A stretch of 26,033 nucleotides of DNA from an uncultured Pseudomonadota bacterium (GTDB lineage Bacteria; Pseudomonadota; Gammaproteobacteria; Burkholderiales; Burkholderiaceae). The position numbers were made by a program, and so were the translations under genes. Numbering within the stretch: position 1 is the first letter of the stretch; every line of letters begins with the position of its first letter. Below the pieces are notes generated by a model that did not search any database, was not told the origin of the DNA, and saw nothing but the letters and a program-made list of their open reading frames with translations. Of the stretch, positions 7,558-16,930 are shown in pieces. The DNA lies in NCBI GenBank assembly GCA_946480245.1, contig CAMLIZ010000055.1:1-26033 (forward strand), given 5' to 3'.

Positions 7558-8493
7558 CTAGGCGCGGCCGCTGGCGTCGTCTGGCAACTGGGCGACACGG
7601 CGCTGCGGGCGGTTGACCACCGCAATGCCCCCCGCCACCGCCACCAGCGCGATCACGAGGCGCAAGGTGAGCGGCTCGCCAAGCAGGCCCACGCCGGCCA
7701 GCAGGCCGAAGATCGGCGTCAGCAGTGTGAACGACGCCAGCCGTGTCGCCGGGTAGTGCCGTATCAGCCAGAACCACAGCAGGTAGCTGGCAAACGTGAC
7801 CACCACGGCCTGGAAGCCGAACGCGAGCCCCACGCGCAGGCTCATCGCCGCCGGCCACTGCTCGCCCAGCAGCAGGCCCGCGCCGGTGAGCAGCACGCCC
7901 GACACGCCCAGCTGGTACAGCAGCGTCTTCTCGGCCGGCGCGCTGGCCAGGCGAGTGGCGCGGATCACCAGCGTGGTCGCGGCCCACAGCACGGCGGACA
8001 CCACGCCCAGCGCGTCGCCCAGCCACTGGCGCGGCGCCGTGGCGTTGCCGAAGCCCTCGGCAAAGGCCCACGCCACGCCGCCGAAGGCAGCGGCCAGGCC
8101 TGCCCACTGCAGCGGCCGCAGTCGCTCCGTATGCGCGATGAAGTGCATGCCCAGCGCCACCACGAACGGCGACAGGTAGATGAACACCACCATGCGCGAG
8201 GCGGTGGTGAACTGCAGGCCGAGGAAGATGCAGGCGAACTCGGCCGCGAACAGCAGCCCGGCCGCGAGCCCGCCGCGCCCGGTGCCGTCCGCATGCAGCA
8301 GCGGGATGCGGCGCTGGCGTGCCCACAGCGCCACCAGCAGCGCGGCCACCAGCGAACGGCCACCGGCTTGCAGCAGCGGCGGAATCTCCCCGAGGCCGAT
8401 CTTGGCGGCCACCTGGTTCAGGCCCCACAGCACGCAGCACAGCAGCAGCGACGAGATGGCGACGGTGTCGAGGTGGTGCTTGCGGTCGGTCAT
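7558..8493 (-). CDS. EamA/DMT-superfamily transporter
   Basis: A 311-residue inner-membrane protein with about ten hydrophobic helices arranged as two EamA repeats (roughly 12-145 and 160-290). LWGLNQVAAKIG in helix 1 and PLLQAGGRSLVAALLVALW are typical of the first repeat; the second ends with TPIFGLLAGVGLLGEPLT. Members export amino acids or other metabolites, but substrate cannot be read from the sequence. The start ATG (8491-8493) overlaps the stop of the upstream rhomboid-like gene (ATGA), which implies translational coupling. The C-terminal tail is short and polar. Confidence 0.9.
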   Translation of the reverse strand: MTDRKHHLDTVAISSLLLCCVLWGLNQVAAKIGLGEIPPLLQAGGRSLVAALLVALWARQRRIPLLHADGTGRGGLAAGLLFAAEFACIFLGLQFTTASRMVVFIYLSPFVVALGMHFIAHTERLRPLQWAGLAAAFGGVAWAFAEGFGNATAPRQWLGDALGVVSAVLWAATTLVIRATRLASAPAEKTLLYQLGVSGVLLTGAGLLLGEQWPAAMSLRVGLAFGFQAVVVTFASYLLWFWLIRHYPATRLASFTLLTPIFGLLAGVGLLGEPLTLRLVIALVAVAGGIAVVNRPQRRVAQLPDDASGRA

Positions 8494-9080
8494 GCGAAAC
8501 GGCGTCGGGTGAGCACGTCCAGCAACATTGCGGCCAGCAGGCCGGCGGTGGCGCCGGTGGCGTGGGCCAGCGGCGCGATCGGTATATCCCATTGCGCCGG
8601 ATGTCGCAGCGCCGGCCCCCAGGGCGCCTCGAGCAGGATCTTCACCGCTGCGCCCAGCAGCAGCGTCACGCCGACCCAGCGCGCACGGCCCCGATGTTCG
8701 CGCACCAGGTACCAGCCGGCCACCGCCACGCCGGCATGCAGCACGCCCGACAGCCCGCCGTACAGCGCGAGGTCGGGCCGCAGCAGCAGCGCCAGGTGGG
8801 TCAGCGGCCAGGCCAGCGCCCATGCGGCCGCGGCACGACGCGGCAAGGCCCCCAGCGGCCCGAGCGCGGCCACCAGCGCCAGCCCCGCCAGGTTGGCCAG
8901 CAAGTGCCATCGGCTCCAGTGCACGAACGCGGCGGTCCAGCAGCGCCAGGGCTGCGACGTCACAGCGCCCGGTTGCCACGCAAGCGCTGCGGAGGGCAGC
9001 GCCGTGGCGGCCACGGCCCCGATTCCCAGCAGCGCGGCCAGCAGCAGCCAGCTGGCCGCTGCGGTGCGTGGCCGGGTCAA
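8490..9080 (-). CDS. rrtA: Rhombosortase-like rhomboid-family intramembrane serine protease
   Basis: About 196 residues with six hydrophobic helices. The HWSRWHLLANLAG segment is the rhomboid H-x-x-x-N region. The catalytic serine is in GLSGVLH (S111) and the catalytic histidine in PLAHATGA (H173). The small size and the pairing of YGGLSGVLHAG with PIAPLAHATGA match rhombosortases, which process proteins carrying C-terminal GlyGly-CTERM sorting tails, rather than general GlpG-type rhomboids. No ATG fits, so I place the start at TTG 9078-9080, which overlaps the glnE stop (TTGA). The stop in turn overlaps the EamA gene start. Family call is good; the exact start is less sure. No GlyGly-CTERM substrate is visible in the window. 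Confidence 0.78.
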   Translation of the reverse strand: MTRPRTAAASWLLLAALLGIGAVAATALPSAALAWQPGAVTSQPWRCWTAAFVHWSRWHLLANLAGLALVAALGPLGALPRRAAAAWALAWPLTHLALLLRPDLALYGGLSGVLHAGVAVAGWYLVREHRGRARWVGVTLLLGAAVKILLEAPWGPALRHPAQWDIPIAPLAHATGATAGLLAAMLLDVLTRRRFA

Positions 9081-11836
9081 CCGAACACCGCGCGCCACAG
9101 CGCGAGCACGGCGTCGCGCTGGGTGGCCAGGGGCTCGGGTGGGAACTGCGTGGGCTGCTCGTCGAGACGCGCCCGATGCTGGGCGCGCCGCAGCTCGCGG
9201 TAGGCGTCGGCGGCGGCCTGCCCCACGCCCGCGGGCAGCAGCCCGGCCTGCTCGGCGCGGTGCAGCAGCGCGATGTTGCCCACGTTGTCCTGCAGCACCG
9301 CCTGCGCGGCGGCGTGCGACAGCACCAGCAGCTGCACGGCGAACTCCACGTCCATCATGCCGCCGGGGCTGTGCTTGACGTCGAACAGCCCCGCCTTCAC
9401 CGGGTGCGCCGCGCGCACCTTCTCGCGCATCGCGCGGATCTCGTCGCGCAAGGCCTCCGGCGCGCGTGGCGCGCACAGCACCGCGCGGCGCACGCGCTCG
9501 AAGCGCTCGGCCAGCTCCGGCAAGCCGGCGCAGAAACGCGCCCGCGTGATCGCCTGGTGCTCCCAGGTCCACGCGGTGTTGCTGCCGCGGCCGACCTGGT
9601 ACTTCTCGAACGATGCCAGCGAGGTGACCAGCAGCCCGGAGTTGCCATTCGGGCGCAGCGCGGTGTCGATGTCGAACAGTTCGCCGGCGGCGGTGCGCAG
9701 GGTGAGCCAGGGGACCAGCTTGCGCACGAAGGCGCCGTAGACCTCGGGCGAGCGTTCGTCCTCGTCGTCGTAGAGGAACACCACGTCGAGGTCGCTGCCG
9801 TAGCCCAGCTCCTTGCCACCCAGCTTGCCGTAGGCGACCACGGCGAAGCGCGGCTGCTCGCGATGCCGCGTCTTCAGGCGTTGCCAGCACCAGCGCAGGG
9901 CGCAGTCGAGCACGGCGTCGGCCAGCGCGGACAGGTCGTCGGCCACCTGCTCGACCGTGATGTAGCCCTCGACATCGCGCACCAGCGTGCGGAACACCTC
10001 GGCATGGTGTGCGCGGCGCAGGGCGTCGAGCAGCGCCTCCTCGTCGGCCTCGCCGCCGCGCTGCCAGGCCGCGTGTCGCGCATCGAGGTCGGCGATGAAG
10101 CCGTCGCGCTCGAAGCGCCCATGCACCAGGCGCTCGTCGGCCAGCTCGTCGATCACGGCGGGATGCAGCATCAGGTAGCGCACCGGCCAGCGCGCCAGCC
10201 CGAGCAGGCGCAGCAGGCGGCGCAGCACCTCGTGGCGCTCGACCAGCAGCGCCAGGTAGCTTTCGCGGCGCAACAGCGGTTGCACCCAATCGACGAAGCC
10301 CAAAGCAGCTTCCATCGTGCATTCGCCTTCGCCCACGCATTGCGCGACGCGCTTGACCAGCTTGCCAAGGCGCAGCTTGCTCTCGTCGCGCAAGGCCTGC
10401 ACGCGCGGCTGCTCGCACAAGGCGCGCACGCGCTTGCCGAGCTCGGGGGGCAGGCGTTCGAGGAAGGTCTCGCTGTCCACCGGCAACGGCGGGCCGCCGC
10501 AGGTGCGACAACCGGCCTTGCCGTTGCCGCCGGCCGGTGCCTGGCCGTCGTGCAGCAGCGCGTCGAACTCGGTGGCCACGAACTCGCGGATGTCGCACAA
10601 CCGGTCGAGCAGCTCGCAGGCGTCGGCATTGCAGGCGAGCGCCAGGCTGCGCGCGATCCAGCGCAGGTCGGCGTCGCCGGTGGGCAACTGGTGGGTCTGC
10701 TGATCGTCCAGGTACTGGATGCGGTGCTCCACCTGGCGCAGGAAGGTGTAGGCGTCGGCCAGGCGTTGCGCGGTGGCGGGCTTCATCAGGCCGAAGGCGG
10801 CCAGGCGCTGCAGCCCGCTCAGCGTGGCACGCGTGCGGATCTCCGGAAACTGGCCGCCGCGCACCACCAGCAGCAGCTGCACGATGAACTCGATCTCGCG
10901 GATGCCACCCCGCGACAGCTTCACGTCGTTGGCGCGCTCGGGTCGGCCGGCGGCGCGCCGCTGCGCTTCCTCGCGGATCTTGCGGTGCAGCTGGCGCAGG
11001 CCCTCGAACACGCCGTAGTCGAGGTAGCGCCGGTAGACGAACGGCGTGACCAGCGAGCGCAGCACGAGCGCACGGCCGCTGGTCACCGAAGCACGCGGTG
11101 CCACCACGCGGCTCTTGAGCCACGCGAAGCGCTCCCATTCGCGCCCCTGCACCTGCAGGTACTCCTCCAGCATGGGCAGGCTGACCACCGGCGGGCCGGA
11201 GTTGCCGTTCGGCCGCAGCGCCAGGTCGACGCGGAACACGAAGCCGTCGTCGGTGGTGTCGCCGATCAATGCGTACAGGTGCTTGGCAACCTTGGAGAAA
11301 TATTCGTGTGCTGAGATCGGCTGGGGGCCCGCGGTGTGGCCCTCTTCCTCGTAGACGTAGATCAGGTCGATGTCCGACGACACGTTCAGCTCGCGTGCGC
11401 CGAGCTTGCCCATGCCGACGATCCAGAAGTCGATGCGTTGCCCTTGCTCGTTCAGGGGTGCGCCGTGCCGCGCGTCCTCCTCGGCCTGGGCATCGGCCAG
11501 CGCCAGCTCGAGCGCCACCTCGGCCAGCGCGGTCATCGCGGCGGTCACCTCGGCCAGCGACGCGCCTTGCTCCACGTCGAGCACCGCCAGGCGCTCCAGA
11601 ACCAGCTGGCGCGCGACGCGCAGCGCTGAGGCGAGCGGCCGGCCCTTGGCCTGCAGCGCGTGCACGAGCGCTTCAATGCGCGGCGCATCCGGCAGGCCGG
11701 GCGGCAGCATGGCCAGTTCGGCCGCGAAGCGGCGCCGCACGCGTTGCACGAAGCGGCTGTGTTCGGCGCTGGCTGCGCCAGGCGCGTGGGAATCATCTGC
11801 CACGCCGGGCAGTGCGTTGTGACTCGAAGAACCCAT
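9077..11836 (-). CDS. glnE: Bifunctional glutamine synthetase adenylyltransferase / adenylyl-removing enzyme
   Basis: A 919-residue cytoplasmic enzyme, close to the usual 940-950. It attaches AMP to glutamine synthetase, or removes it, in response to PII protein and glutamine, and so sets nitrogen assimilation. Both nucleotidyltransferase domains are present. The N-terminal adenylyl-removing domain has GMGKLGARELNVSSDIDLIY (about 139-160), and the C-terminal adenylylating domain has AYGKLGGKELGYGSDLDVVF (about 665-685), each keeping its D-x-D pair. PII-uridylyltransferase-type helical domains follow each. The linker contains an unusual CRTC pair (about 442-445). ATG at 11834-11836 has a poor ribosome site, so the start is only probable. 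It heads the operon glnE-rrtA-EamA-GST. Confidence 0.97.
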   Translation of the reverse strand: MGSSSHNALPGVADDSHAPGAASAEHSRFVQRVRRRFAAELAMLPPGLPDAPRIEALVHALQAKGRPLASALRVARQLVLERLAVLDVEQGASLAEVTAAMTALAEVALELALADAQAEEDARHGAPLNEQGQRIDFWIVGMGKLGARELNVSSDIDLIYVYEEEGHTAGPQPISAHEYFSKVAKHLYALIGDTTDDGFVFRVDLALRPNGNSGPPVVSLPMLEEYLQVQGREWERFAWLKSRVVAPRASVTSGRALVLRSLVTPFVYRRYLDYGVFEGLRQLHRKIREEAQRRAAGRPERANDVKLSRGGIREIEFIVQLLLVVRGGQFPEIRTRATLSGLQRLAAFGLMKPATAQRLADAYTFLRQVEHRIQYLDDQQTHQLPTGDADLRWIARSLALACNADACELLDRLCDIREFVATEFDALLHDGQAPAGGNGKAGCRTCGGPPLPVDSETFLERLPPELGKRVRALCEQPRVQALRDESKLRLGKLVKRVAQCVGEGECTMEAALGFVDWVQPLLRRESYLALLVERHEVLRRLLRLLGLARWPVRYLMLHPAVIDELADERLVHGRFERDGFIADLDARHAAWQRGGEADEEALLDALRRAHHAEVFRTLVRDVEGYITVEQVADDLSALADAVLDCALRWCWQRLKTRHREQPRFAVVAYGKLGGKELGYGSDLDVVFLYDDEDERSPEVYGAFVRKLVPWLTLRTAAGELFDIDTALRPNGNSGLLVTSLASFEKYQVGRGSNTAWTWEHQAITRARFCAGLPELAERFERVRRAVLCAPRAPEALRDEIRAMREKVRAAHPVKAGLFDVKHSPGGMMDVEFAVQLLVLSHAAAQAVLQDNVGNIALLHRAEQAGLLPAGVGQAAADAYRELRRAQHRARLDEQPTQFPPEPLATQRDAVLALWRAVFG

Positions 11837-11956
11837 AGGTCGGGAGAGGGCAGTGCAGGATAATTCCGCGTCTTACCGGGCCTTGCAGATCGGCGTCGCG
11901 TTCACGGTGGAGCGTTGGTTCCGGTACCCGGCTTCGGCTGGCGTTTCAACATCCTG
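11837..11956. promoter_or_regulatory. Divergent promoter region between glnE and the yhdP-like gene
   Basis: This 120-bp gap must hold the promoters of two diverging operons. The clearest element is GATAAT at 11859-11864 on the plus strand, a 5-of-6 match to a -10 box for the yhdP-like gene. The same bases read AATTAT on the minus strand, a weaker -10 for glnE. No good -35 box accompanies either, so assignment is tentative. No NtrC- or sigma-54-like motif was seen. Confidence 0.3.
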
Positions 11957-14900
11957 ATGCCTCCATCCACGCCAGAAACGGCGCCTCTCCCCACGTCCCG
12001 ATTCGAGCTGCGGCAAAAGTCACGTCGCGGCATCGATTGGCGATGGCTTGCACGCGTCGGCCTCGGCCTGGTGCTTGCGGCCTGGGGCGTGCTGCTGGCG
12101 TCCTGGCTCGCGCTTCACTGGTGGATTCTGCCGCACCTCGATGATTGGCGTCCTCAGATCGAGGCGCGCGCCACACAGGCGTTGGGGGTGCCGGTGCACA
12201 TCGGCCGCATCGAGGTGCGCTCCGGCGGCTGGGTGCCGGCGCTGCGGCTGAGCGACGTGGTGCTCACCGACGCGCAGGGCCACGAGGCACTGCGTCTGCC
12301 GCAGGTGGCGGCGGCCGTGTCGCCGCGCTCGCTGTTCGCGCTCACGCTGCGCTTCGAGCAGCTGCTGATCGACGGGCCGCACCTCGAGGTGCGGCGCGAC
12401 GCGCAGGGCCGCATCTTCGTGGCCGGGCTGGCGCTGCCGCGGAACGATGGCGGCGGCGATCACGCGGCGGCCGACTGGTTCTTTGAGCAGCACGAGTTCG
12501 TGATCCGCCACGGCAGCGTGCGCTGGATCGACGAGCGCCAGGCGGCGCCGCCGCTGGCGTTGCGCGACGTGGACCTGGTGGTGCGCAATGGCGTGCGCCG
12601 CCATGCGATGCGGCTCGACGCCACGCCGCCCGCCGAATGGGGCCAGCGCTTCTCGCTGAGCGCGCGCTTCAGCGCGCCGCTGCTGGCGCGCGCCGGCGAC
12701 TGGCGGCGCTGGAGCGGCACCGTGCACGCCAGCCTGCCGCGCGCCGACCTGAGCCAGCTGCGCCGCTACGTGCGCCTGCCCGCCGAGCTGATCGAGGGCG
12801 AAGGCGCGTTGCGCGCGTGGATCGACCTGGAGCGCGGCGAGGCACGCAGCGCGACGGTGGATGCGGCGCTCAACACCGTCGCGCTGCGCCTGCAGCCGCA
12901 GCTGGAGCCGCTGGTGCTGCAGCAGCTGCAGGGTCGCCTGACCGGCAGCCGAACGCGCGACGGCATGCAGCTGAGCGCCCAGAACCTCAGCTTCGTCACC
13001 GCGCAGGGCGACACCTGGCCGCGCGGCAACCTGCACCTGGGCCTCGTGCAGCGCCAGGACCAGCCGGATGCGCCGGTCACCGGCGGCGAGTTCAACGCCG
13101 ACCGGCTCGATCTGGCGTTGATGGCACAGCTCGCCGAGCGCCTGCCGATCGGCGCGCCGCTGCACCGCTGGCTGGCCGAGTTGAAGCCGCAGGGCCAGGT
13201 GCAGGCGCTGGCGTCACACTGGGACGGCCCGCTCGACGCGCCGCAGCGCTACCAGGTGCGCGCCCGGCTGCGCGGCGTGGCGATGGCCGCCGGCGTGCCG
13301 GCATCAGCGCAGGCACCGGCGCGCCCGGGATGGCGCAATGCCGACATCGACCTCAACGCCAACCAGGCGGGTGGTGACGCCACGCTGGCGATGACCGATG
13401 GCGCGATGGAGTTTCCCGGCGTGTTCGAGGAGCCGGTGGTGCCGCTGGCGCAGCTGAAGGCGCAGCTGGCGTGGCGCATCGACACGGCACACCAGGGCGT
13501 GGCACCGGCCATCGAGCTGCAGGTGCGCAACGCGCACTTCGCCAACGCCGATGCCGAGGGCGCGCTCGACGCCACCTGGCGCACCGGTGCCGGCCCCGGC
13601 ACTCGCTTCCCCGGTGTGCTCGACATGAGCGGCCAGCTCGTGCGTGGCCGCGCCACCGCAGTGGCGCGCTACCTGCCGCAGCACCTGGAGGCCGCGCGCG
13701 CCTACGTATCGGGTGCGGTGCAGGGAGGGCAGATCGACAACGCCAGCTTCAAGGTCAAGGGCGATCTCGGGCAGTTTCCGTTCACCCGCCCGCATGAAGG
13801 GGAGTTCCACGTCGTCGGGCAGGTGTCCGACGTGACGCTGGCCTACGTGCCGCCGCCGGACGCCGCCACCGCGCTGGCCTGGCCGCCTTTCACCCAGGTG
13901 GCGGGCGAGCTGGTGTTCGACCGCAACGGCATGGAGATCCGCCATGCGCAGGCGCGCGTGTTCGGCTATGCGCTGTCACAGGTGGAAGCCGGCATCCGCG
14001 ACTTCGCGCAGCCCACGCTGGTGATCGAAGGCCAGGGCCGCGGCCCGCTGGCCGAGGCGCTGCGCTACGTGGGCGCTTCCCCGGTGGGCGGCTGGACCGG
14101 CGGCGCGCTGCAGGCGGCTGCGGCCAGTGGCGCCAGCGAGCTGAAGCTGGCGCTGGCGCTACCGCTGCACGACATGGAGCGCGCCACGGTCAAGGGCTCG
14201 GTCACCTTGCTGGGTGACGAGCTGCGCCTGCGCCCCGACCTGCCGCAGCTGGCACAGGCCAAGGGCCGCGTCGAGTTCGATCACAAGGGCTTTGCGCTGC
14301 GCGGCGTGTCGGCGCAGGTGCTGGGCGGGGATGCGGCGATCGACGGCGGCACGCAGACCGACGGCAGCACGCGCATCAACGTGCGCGGCACCGTCACCGC
14401 CGATGGGCTGCGCCGCGCTTCCGAGCTGCCGGTGCTCGCGCGCATGGCCAGTTCGTTCAGTGGCCAGACGCCCTACCGGCTGAGCGTCGGGTTGCTCAAG
14501 GGCCGCACCGAGTTCAGCCTCAACAGCCCGCTCACCGGCATGGCACTGGCCCTGCCGGCGCCGTTGGGCAAGAGCGCCGACACCACGTTGCCGCTGCGCG
14601 TGCAGAACCAGCTCGACCCCTCCGGCGCGGCGCGCGACACCCTGCGCATCGAGCTCGGCCGCCTGTTGCAGGCGCAGTACCAGCGCGACCTGTCGCGCGA
14701 CACGCCGCAGGTGCTGGCCGGCGCCGTCGCGCTGCAGGAGCCGCTGCCGCCACCCGCCGCGGGTGGGGTGGCCAGCCTGAGCCTGGGTCGTTTCGACGCC
14801 GACGCCTGGCGCACGCTGGCCGCGCGCTGGTTCGGCGACGAGGCGGGCGCTGGCGCCGGCGGCGGCTACCTGCCGCGCCGGATCGCGCTGCGCGCCGATG

Positions 14901-16009
14901 AGCTGCGGCTCGGCGGGCGGCGGCTCGACCAGCTGGTGGCCACGCTATGGGCCATGCCGGACGGCGAACCGGGCTGGCGCGCCAGCGTGGTGGCGCAGCA
15001 GGTGGCGGGCAGCATGGAGTACCGGCCGGGTGCGGCTGGCCGCGTCGTGGCGCGGCTGAGCCGCCTGGCGCTGCCGCGCTCGGACGTGGCCTCGGTGGAG
15101 CACCTGCTCGACGAGGCGCCCGCCAACCTGCCGGCGCTGGACATCGTGGTGGACGACTTCGAGCTGCGCGACAAGCGGCTCGGCAAGCTCGAGGTGGCGG
15201 CCACCAACGTGGGCGATGGCAGCGCGCGCGAATGGCGGCTGTCCAAGCTGAACCTCAGCGCGCCCGACTCGCAATTCCGCGCCACCGGCGGCTGGCATGC
15301 GGTGGCCCCGGGGCGCCGGCGCATGACGCTCGACTTCACCCTCGACATCGCCGACAGCGGCGCGCTGCTGCAGCGCCTGGGCACGCCGGGCGCCATCAAG
15401 GGCGGCAAGGGCTCCCTGCAGGGGCAGCTGGGATGGACGGGCTCGCCGTTCGACATCGACTACCCGTCGCTCGAAGGCCGCTTTGCGCTGCAGCTGGGCA
15501 AGGGCCAGTTTCTCAAGGCCGGCGCCGGCGCGGGCCGCCTGCTCGGCGTGCTGAGCCTGCAGGCGCTGCCGCGCCGCTTGCTGCTGGACTTCCGCGACGT
15601 GTTCCAGGAGGGCTTCGCGTTCGATGAACTGGCCGGCGACGTGCAGATCCACCAGGGCGTGGCGAGCACGCACAACCTGCGTATGCGCAGCGTGCCGGCC
15701 GTGGTGCTGATGGAGGGCCAGGCCGACCTGCAGCACGAGACGCAGGACCTGCGCGTGGTGGTGGTGCCCGAGCTCAACGCGGGAGCCGCGTCGCTCGCAT
15801 ATGCCGCGATCAACCCGGCCGTGGGCCTGGGCACCTTCGTGGCGCAGATGTTCCTGCGCAAGCCGCTGATGCAGGCCGGCACGCGCGAGTTCCACGTCAC
15901 CGGCGACTGGGACGAGCCCAAGGTGGAACGCGTGGAGCGCGCCGCCAGTGCCCCCTTGCCCGACATCGAGGCCACGGCGCCGCCTGCGTCGGCACCCCCT
16001 GCGCAGTAG
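11957..16009 (+). CDS. yhdP: YhdP-family AsmA-like envelope protein (DUF3971)
   Basis: A 1350-residue protein from ATG 11957; a TTG at 11915 would add 14 residues but has no better ribosome site. A basic cytoplasmic N-terminus precedes a single transmembrane helix (about 28-52, WLARVGLGLVLAAWGVLLASWLALHWW). A very long periplasmic region follows, rich in alternating beta-strand pattern (DUF3971-like middle, AsmA_2-like C-terminal part around GQLGWTGSPFDIDYPSLEGRF), and a Pro/Ala-rich tail closes it. By family, YhdP, TamB and YdbH are large bridge-like proteins thought to move phospholipids between inner and outer membranes. Size and architecture match YhdP. It lies 57 nt upstream of the nitrilase-family gene, an arrangement common in beta- and gamma-proteobacteria. 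Confidence 0.9.
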   Translation: MPPSTPETAPLPTSRFELRQKSRRGIDWRWLARVGLGLVLAAWGVLLASWLALHWWILPHLDDWRPQIEARATQALGVPVHIGRIEVRSGGWVPALRLSDVVLTDAQGHEALRLPQVAAAVSPRSLFALTLRFEQLLIDGPHLEVRRDAQGRIFVAGLALPRNDGGGDHAAADWFFEQHEFVIRHGSVRWIDERQAAPPLALRDVDLVVRNGVRRHAMRLDATPPAEWGQRFSLSARFSAPLLARAGDWRRWSGTVHASLPRADLSQLRRYVRLPAELIEGEGALRAWIDLERGEARSATVDAALNTVALRLQPQLEPLVLQQLQGRLTGSRTRDGMQLSAQNLSFVTAQGDTWPRGNLHLGLVQRQDQPDAPVTGGEFNADRLDLALMAQLAERLPIGAPLHRWLAELKPQGQVQALASHWDGPLDAPQRYQVRARLRGVAMAAGVPASAQAPARPGWRNADIDLNANQAGGDATLAMTDGAMEFPGVFEEPVVPLAQLKAQLAWRIDTAHQGVAPAIELQVRNAHFANADAEGALDATWRTGAGPGTRFPGVLDMSGQLVRGRATAVARYLPQHLEAARAYVSGAVQGGQIDNASFKVKGDLGQFPFTRPHEGEFHVVGQVSDVTLAYVPPPDAATALAWPPFTQVAGELVFDRNGMEIRHAQARVFGYALSQVEAGIRDFAQPTLVIEGQGRGPLAEALRYVGASPVGGWTGGALQAAAASGASELKLALALPLHDMERATVKGSVTLLGDELRLRPDLPQLAQAKGRVEFDHKGFALRGVSAQVLGGDAAIDGGTQTDGSTRINVRGTVTADGLRRASELPVLARMASSFSGQTPYRLSVGLLKGRTEFSLNSPLTGMALALPAPLGKSADTTLPLRVQNQLDPSGAARDTLRIELGRLLQAQYQRDLSRDTPQVLAGAVALQEPLPPPAAGGVASLSLGRFDADAWRTLAARWFGDEAGAGAGGGYLPRRIALRADELRLGGRRLDQLVATLWAMPDGEPGWRASVVAQQVAGSMEYRPGAAGRVVARLSRLALPRSDVASVEHLLDEAPANLPALDIVVDDFELRDKRLGKLEVAATNVGDGSAREWRLSKLNLSAPDSQFRATGGWHAVAPGRRRMTLDFTLDIADSGALLQRLGTPGAIKGGKGSLQGQLGWTGSPFDIDYPSLEGRFALQLGKGQFLKAGAGAGRLLGVLSLQALPRRLLLDFRDVFQEGFAFDELAGDVQIHQGVASTHNLRMRSVPAVVLMEGQADLQHETQDLRVVVVPELNAGAASLAYAAINPAVGLGTFVAQMFLRKPLMQAGTREFHVTGDWDEPKVERVERAASAPLPDIEATAPPASAPPAQ

Positions 16010-16066
16010 CATCGCGAGCATGCTGCCCCCACGCTCAATGCATTCGCTGCACCCCGAGGAGGCCTG

Positions 16067-16870
16067 ATGAAAATCGCCGCTGTCCAGATGGTCTCCAGCC
16101 CGCGGCTGGCACACAACCTCGAACACGCCGCGGCGCTGATCGGCCAGGCGGCGCAGGCCGGCGCGCAACTGGTGGCGCTGCCCGAGTACTTCTGCTTCAT
16201 GGGCCAGCACGACCGCGACAAGCTGGCGATCGCCGAGGCCGCCGGCGACGGCCCGATCCAGCGCTTTCTCGCCGAGCAGGCGCGCGCGCATTCGCTGTGG
16301 ATCGTCGGCGGCACGGTGCCGTTGCGCTGCGACACACCCGAGCGCGTGCGCAACAGCTGCTGCGTGTTCGGGCCCGACGGCGCGCAGGTTGCGCGCTACG
16401 ACAAGCTGCACCTGTTCCGCTACCGCAACGACGCCGGCGAGGACTACGACGAAGGCCGCGTGCTGCAGGCCGGCGAGGAGCCGGTGGCTGCGCAGCTCGG
16501 CGACTGGCGCACGGGCTTGAGCATCTGCTACGACCTGCGCTTTCCGGAGCTGTACCGCCAGATGATGCAGCCCGCGTGCGACCTGCTCAGCGTGCCGGCG
16601 GCGTTCACCTACACCACGGGCCGCGCGCACTGGGAGATCCTGTTGCGTGCGCGTGCGATCGAGAACCAGTGCTACGTGATCGCGGCCGCGCAGGGCGGCC
16701 AGCACGAGAACGGGCGCCGCACCTGGGGCCACAGCATGGTGATCGACCCGTGGGGCGAGGTGCTGGCCGTGTGCGAACAGGGCGAGGGCCTGGCCGTGGC
16801 CGAGATGGACAAGGCGCGCACCGCACAGGTGCGGGCGCAGTTGCCGGCGCTGTCGCACCGGCGCTGCTGA
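16067..16870 (+). CDS. Nitrilase-superfamily amidase (Nit1/YbeM-like, probable deaminated glutathione amidase)
   Basis: A 267-residue cytoplasmic carbon-nitrogen hydrolase with the complete catalytic triad: Glu40 (ALPEYF), Lys113 (YDKLHLF) and Cys154 (SICYDLRFPELYR). The YDLRFPELYR context and the YRNDAGEDYDEGRVLQAG loop are those of the Nit1/NitA group, which repairs deaminated glutathione by hydrolysing it to alpha-ketoglutarate and Cys-Gly. The ATG has an excellent GAGGAGG site eight bases upstream. It follows yhdP and is probably cotranscribed with it. In relatives tldD often comes next, but here a sugar transporter operon follows. Confidence 0.92.
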   Translation: MKIAAVQMVSSPRLAHNLEHAAALIGQAAQAGAQLVALPEYFCFMGQHDRDKLAIAEAAGDGPIQRFLAEQARAHSLWIVGGTVPLRCDTPERVRNSCCVFGPDGAQVARYDKLHLFRYRNDAGEDYDEGRVLQAGEEPVAAQLGDWRTGLSICYDLRFPELYRQMMQPACDLLSVPAAFTYTTGRAHWEILLRARAIENQCYVIAAAQGGQHENGRRTWGHSMVIDPWGEVLAVCEQGEGLAVAEMDKARTAQVRAQLPALSHRRC

Positions 16871-16905
16871 CGAGCGGCCGCTGAAGTGGGGATGCGGGTA
16901 ATCCA

Positions 16906-16930
16906 TTAATCAATCAACTTGAGTTATTAA
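16906..16930 (+). promoter_or_regulatory. Candidate ROK-repressor operator, 25-nt imperfect palindrome
   Basis: Outer arms TTAAT (16906-16910) and ATTAA (16926-16930) and inner arms TCAA/TTGA around a central C at 16918 give 20 of 24 paired positions as inverted repeats. It is an A/T-rich island in very GC-rich DNA and overlaps the predicted -35 box of the sugar transporter operon. A central C/G with TTA...TAA flanks is the layout of NagC/Mlc-type ROK operators, and the operon's own ROK regulator is the natural ligand. Confidence 0.65.

Noticed and set aside
8528..11314. A 928-codon open frame on the plus strand opposite glnE and the rhombosortase-like gene
   Set aside because: It crosses two real minus-strand genes and gives only compositionally biased sequence with no recognisable motif.
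16873..16882. Perfect 10-bp palindrome AGCGGCCGCT just after the nitrilase gene stop, considered as a terminator
   Set aside because: It has no loop bases and no T-tract follows, so it cannot form an intrinsic terminator; likely chance in GC-rich DNA.
14945..16906. A 653-codon open frame on the minus strand across the end of yhdP and the nitrilase gene
   Set aside because: It spans two well-supported plus-strand genes and their gap, and its translation is His/Ala/Arg-rich shadow sequence.
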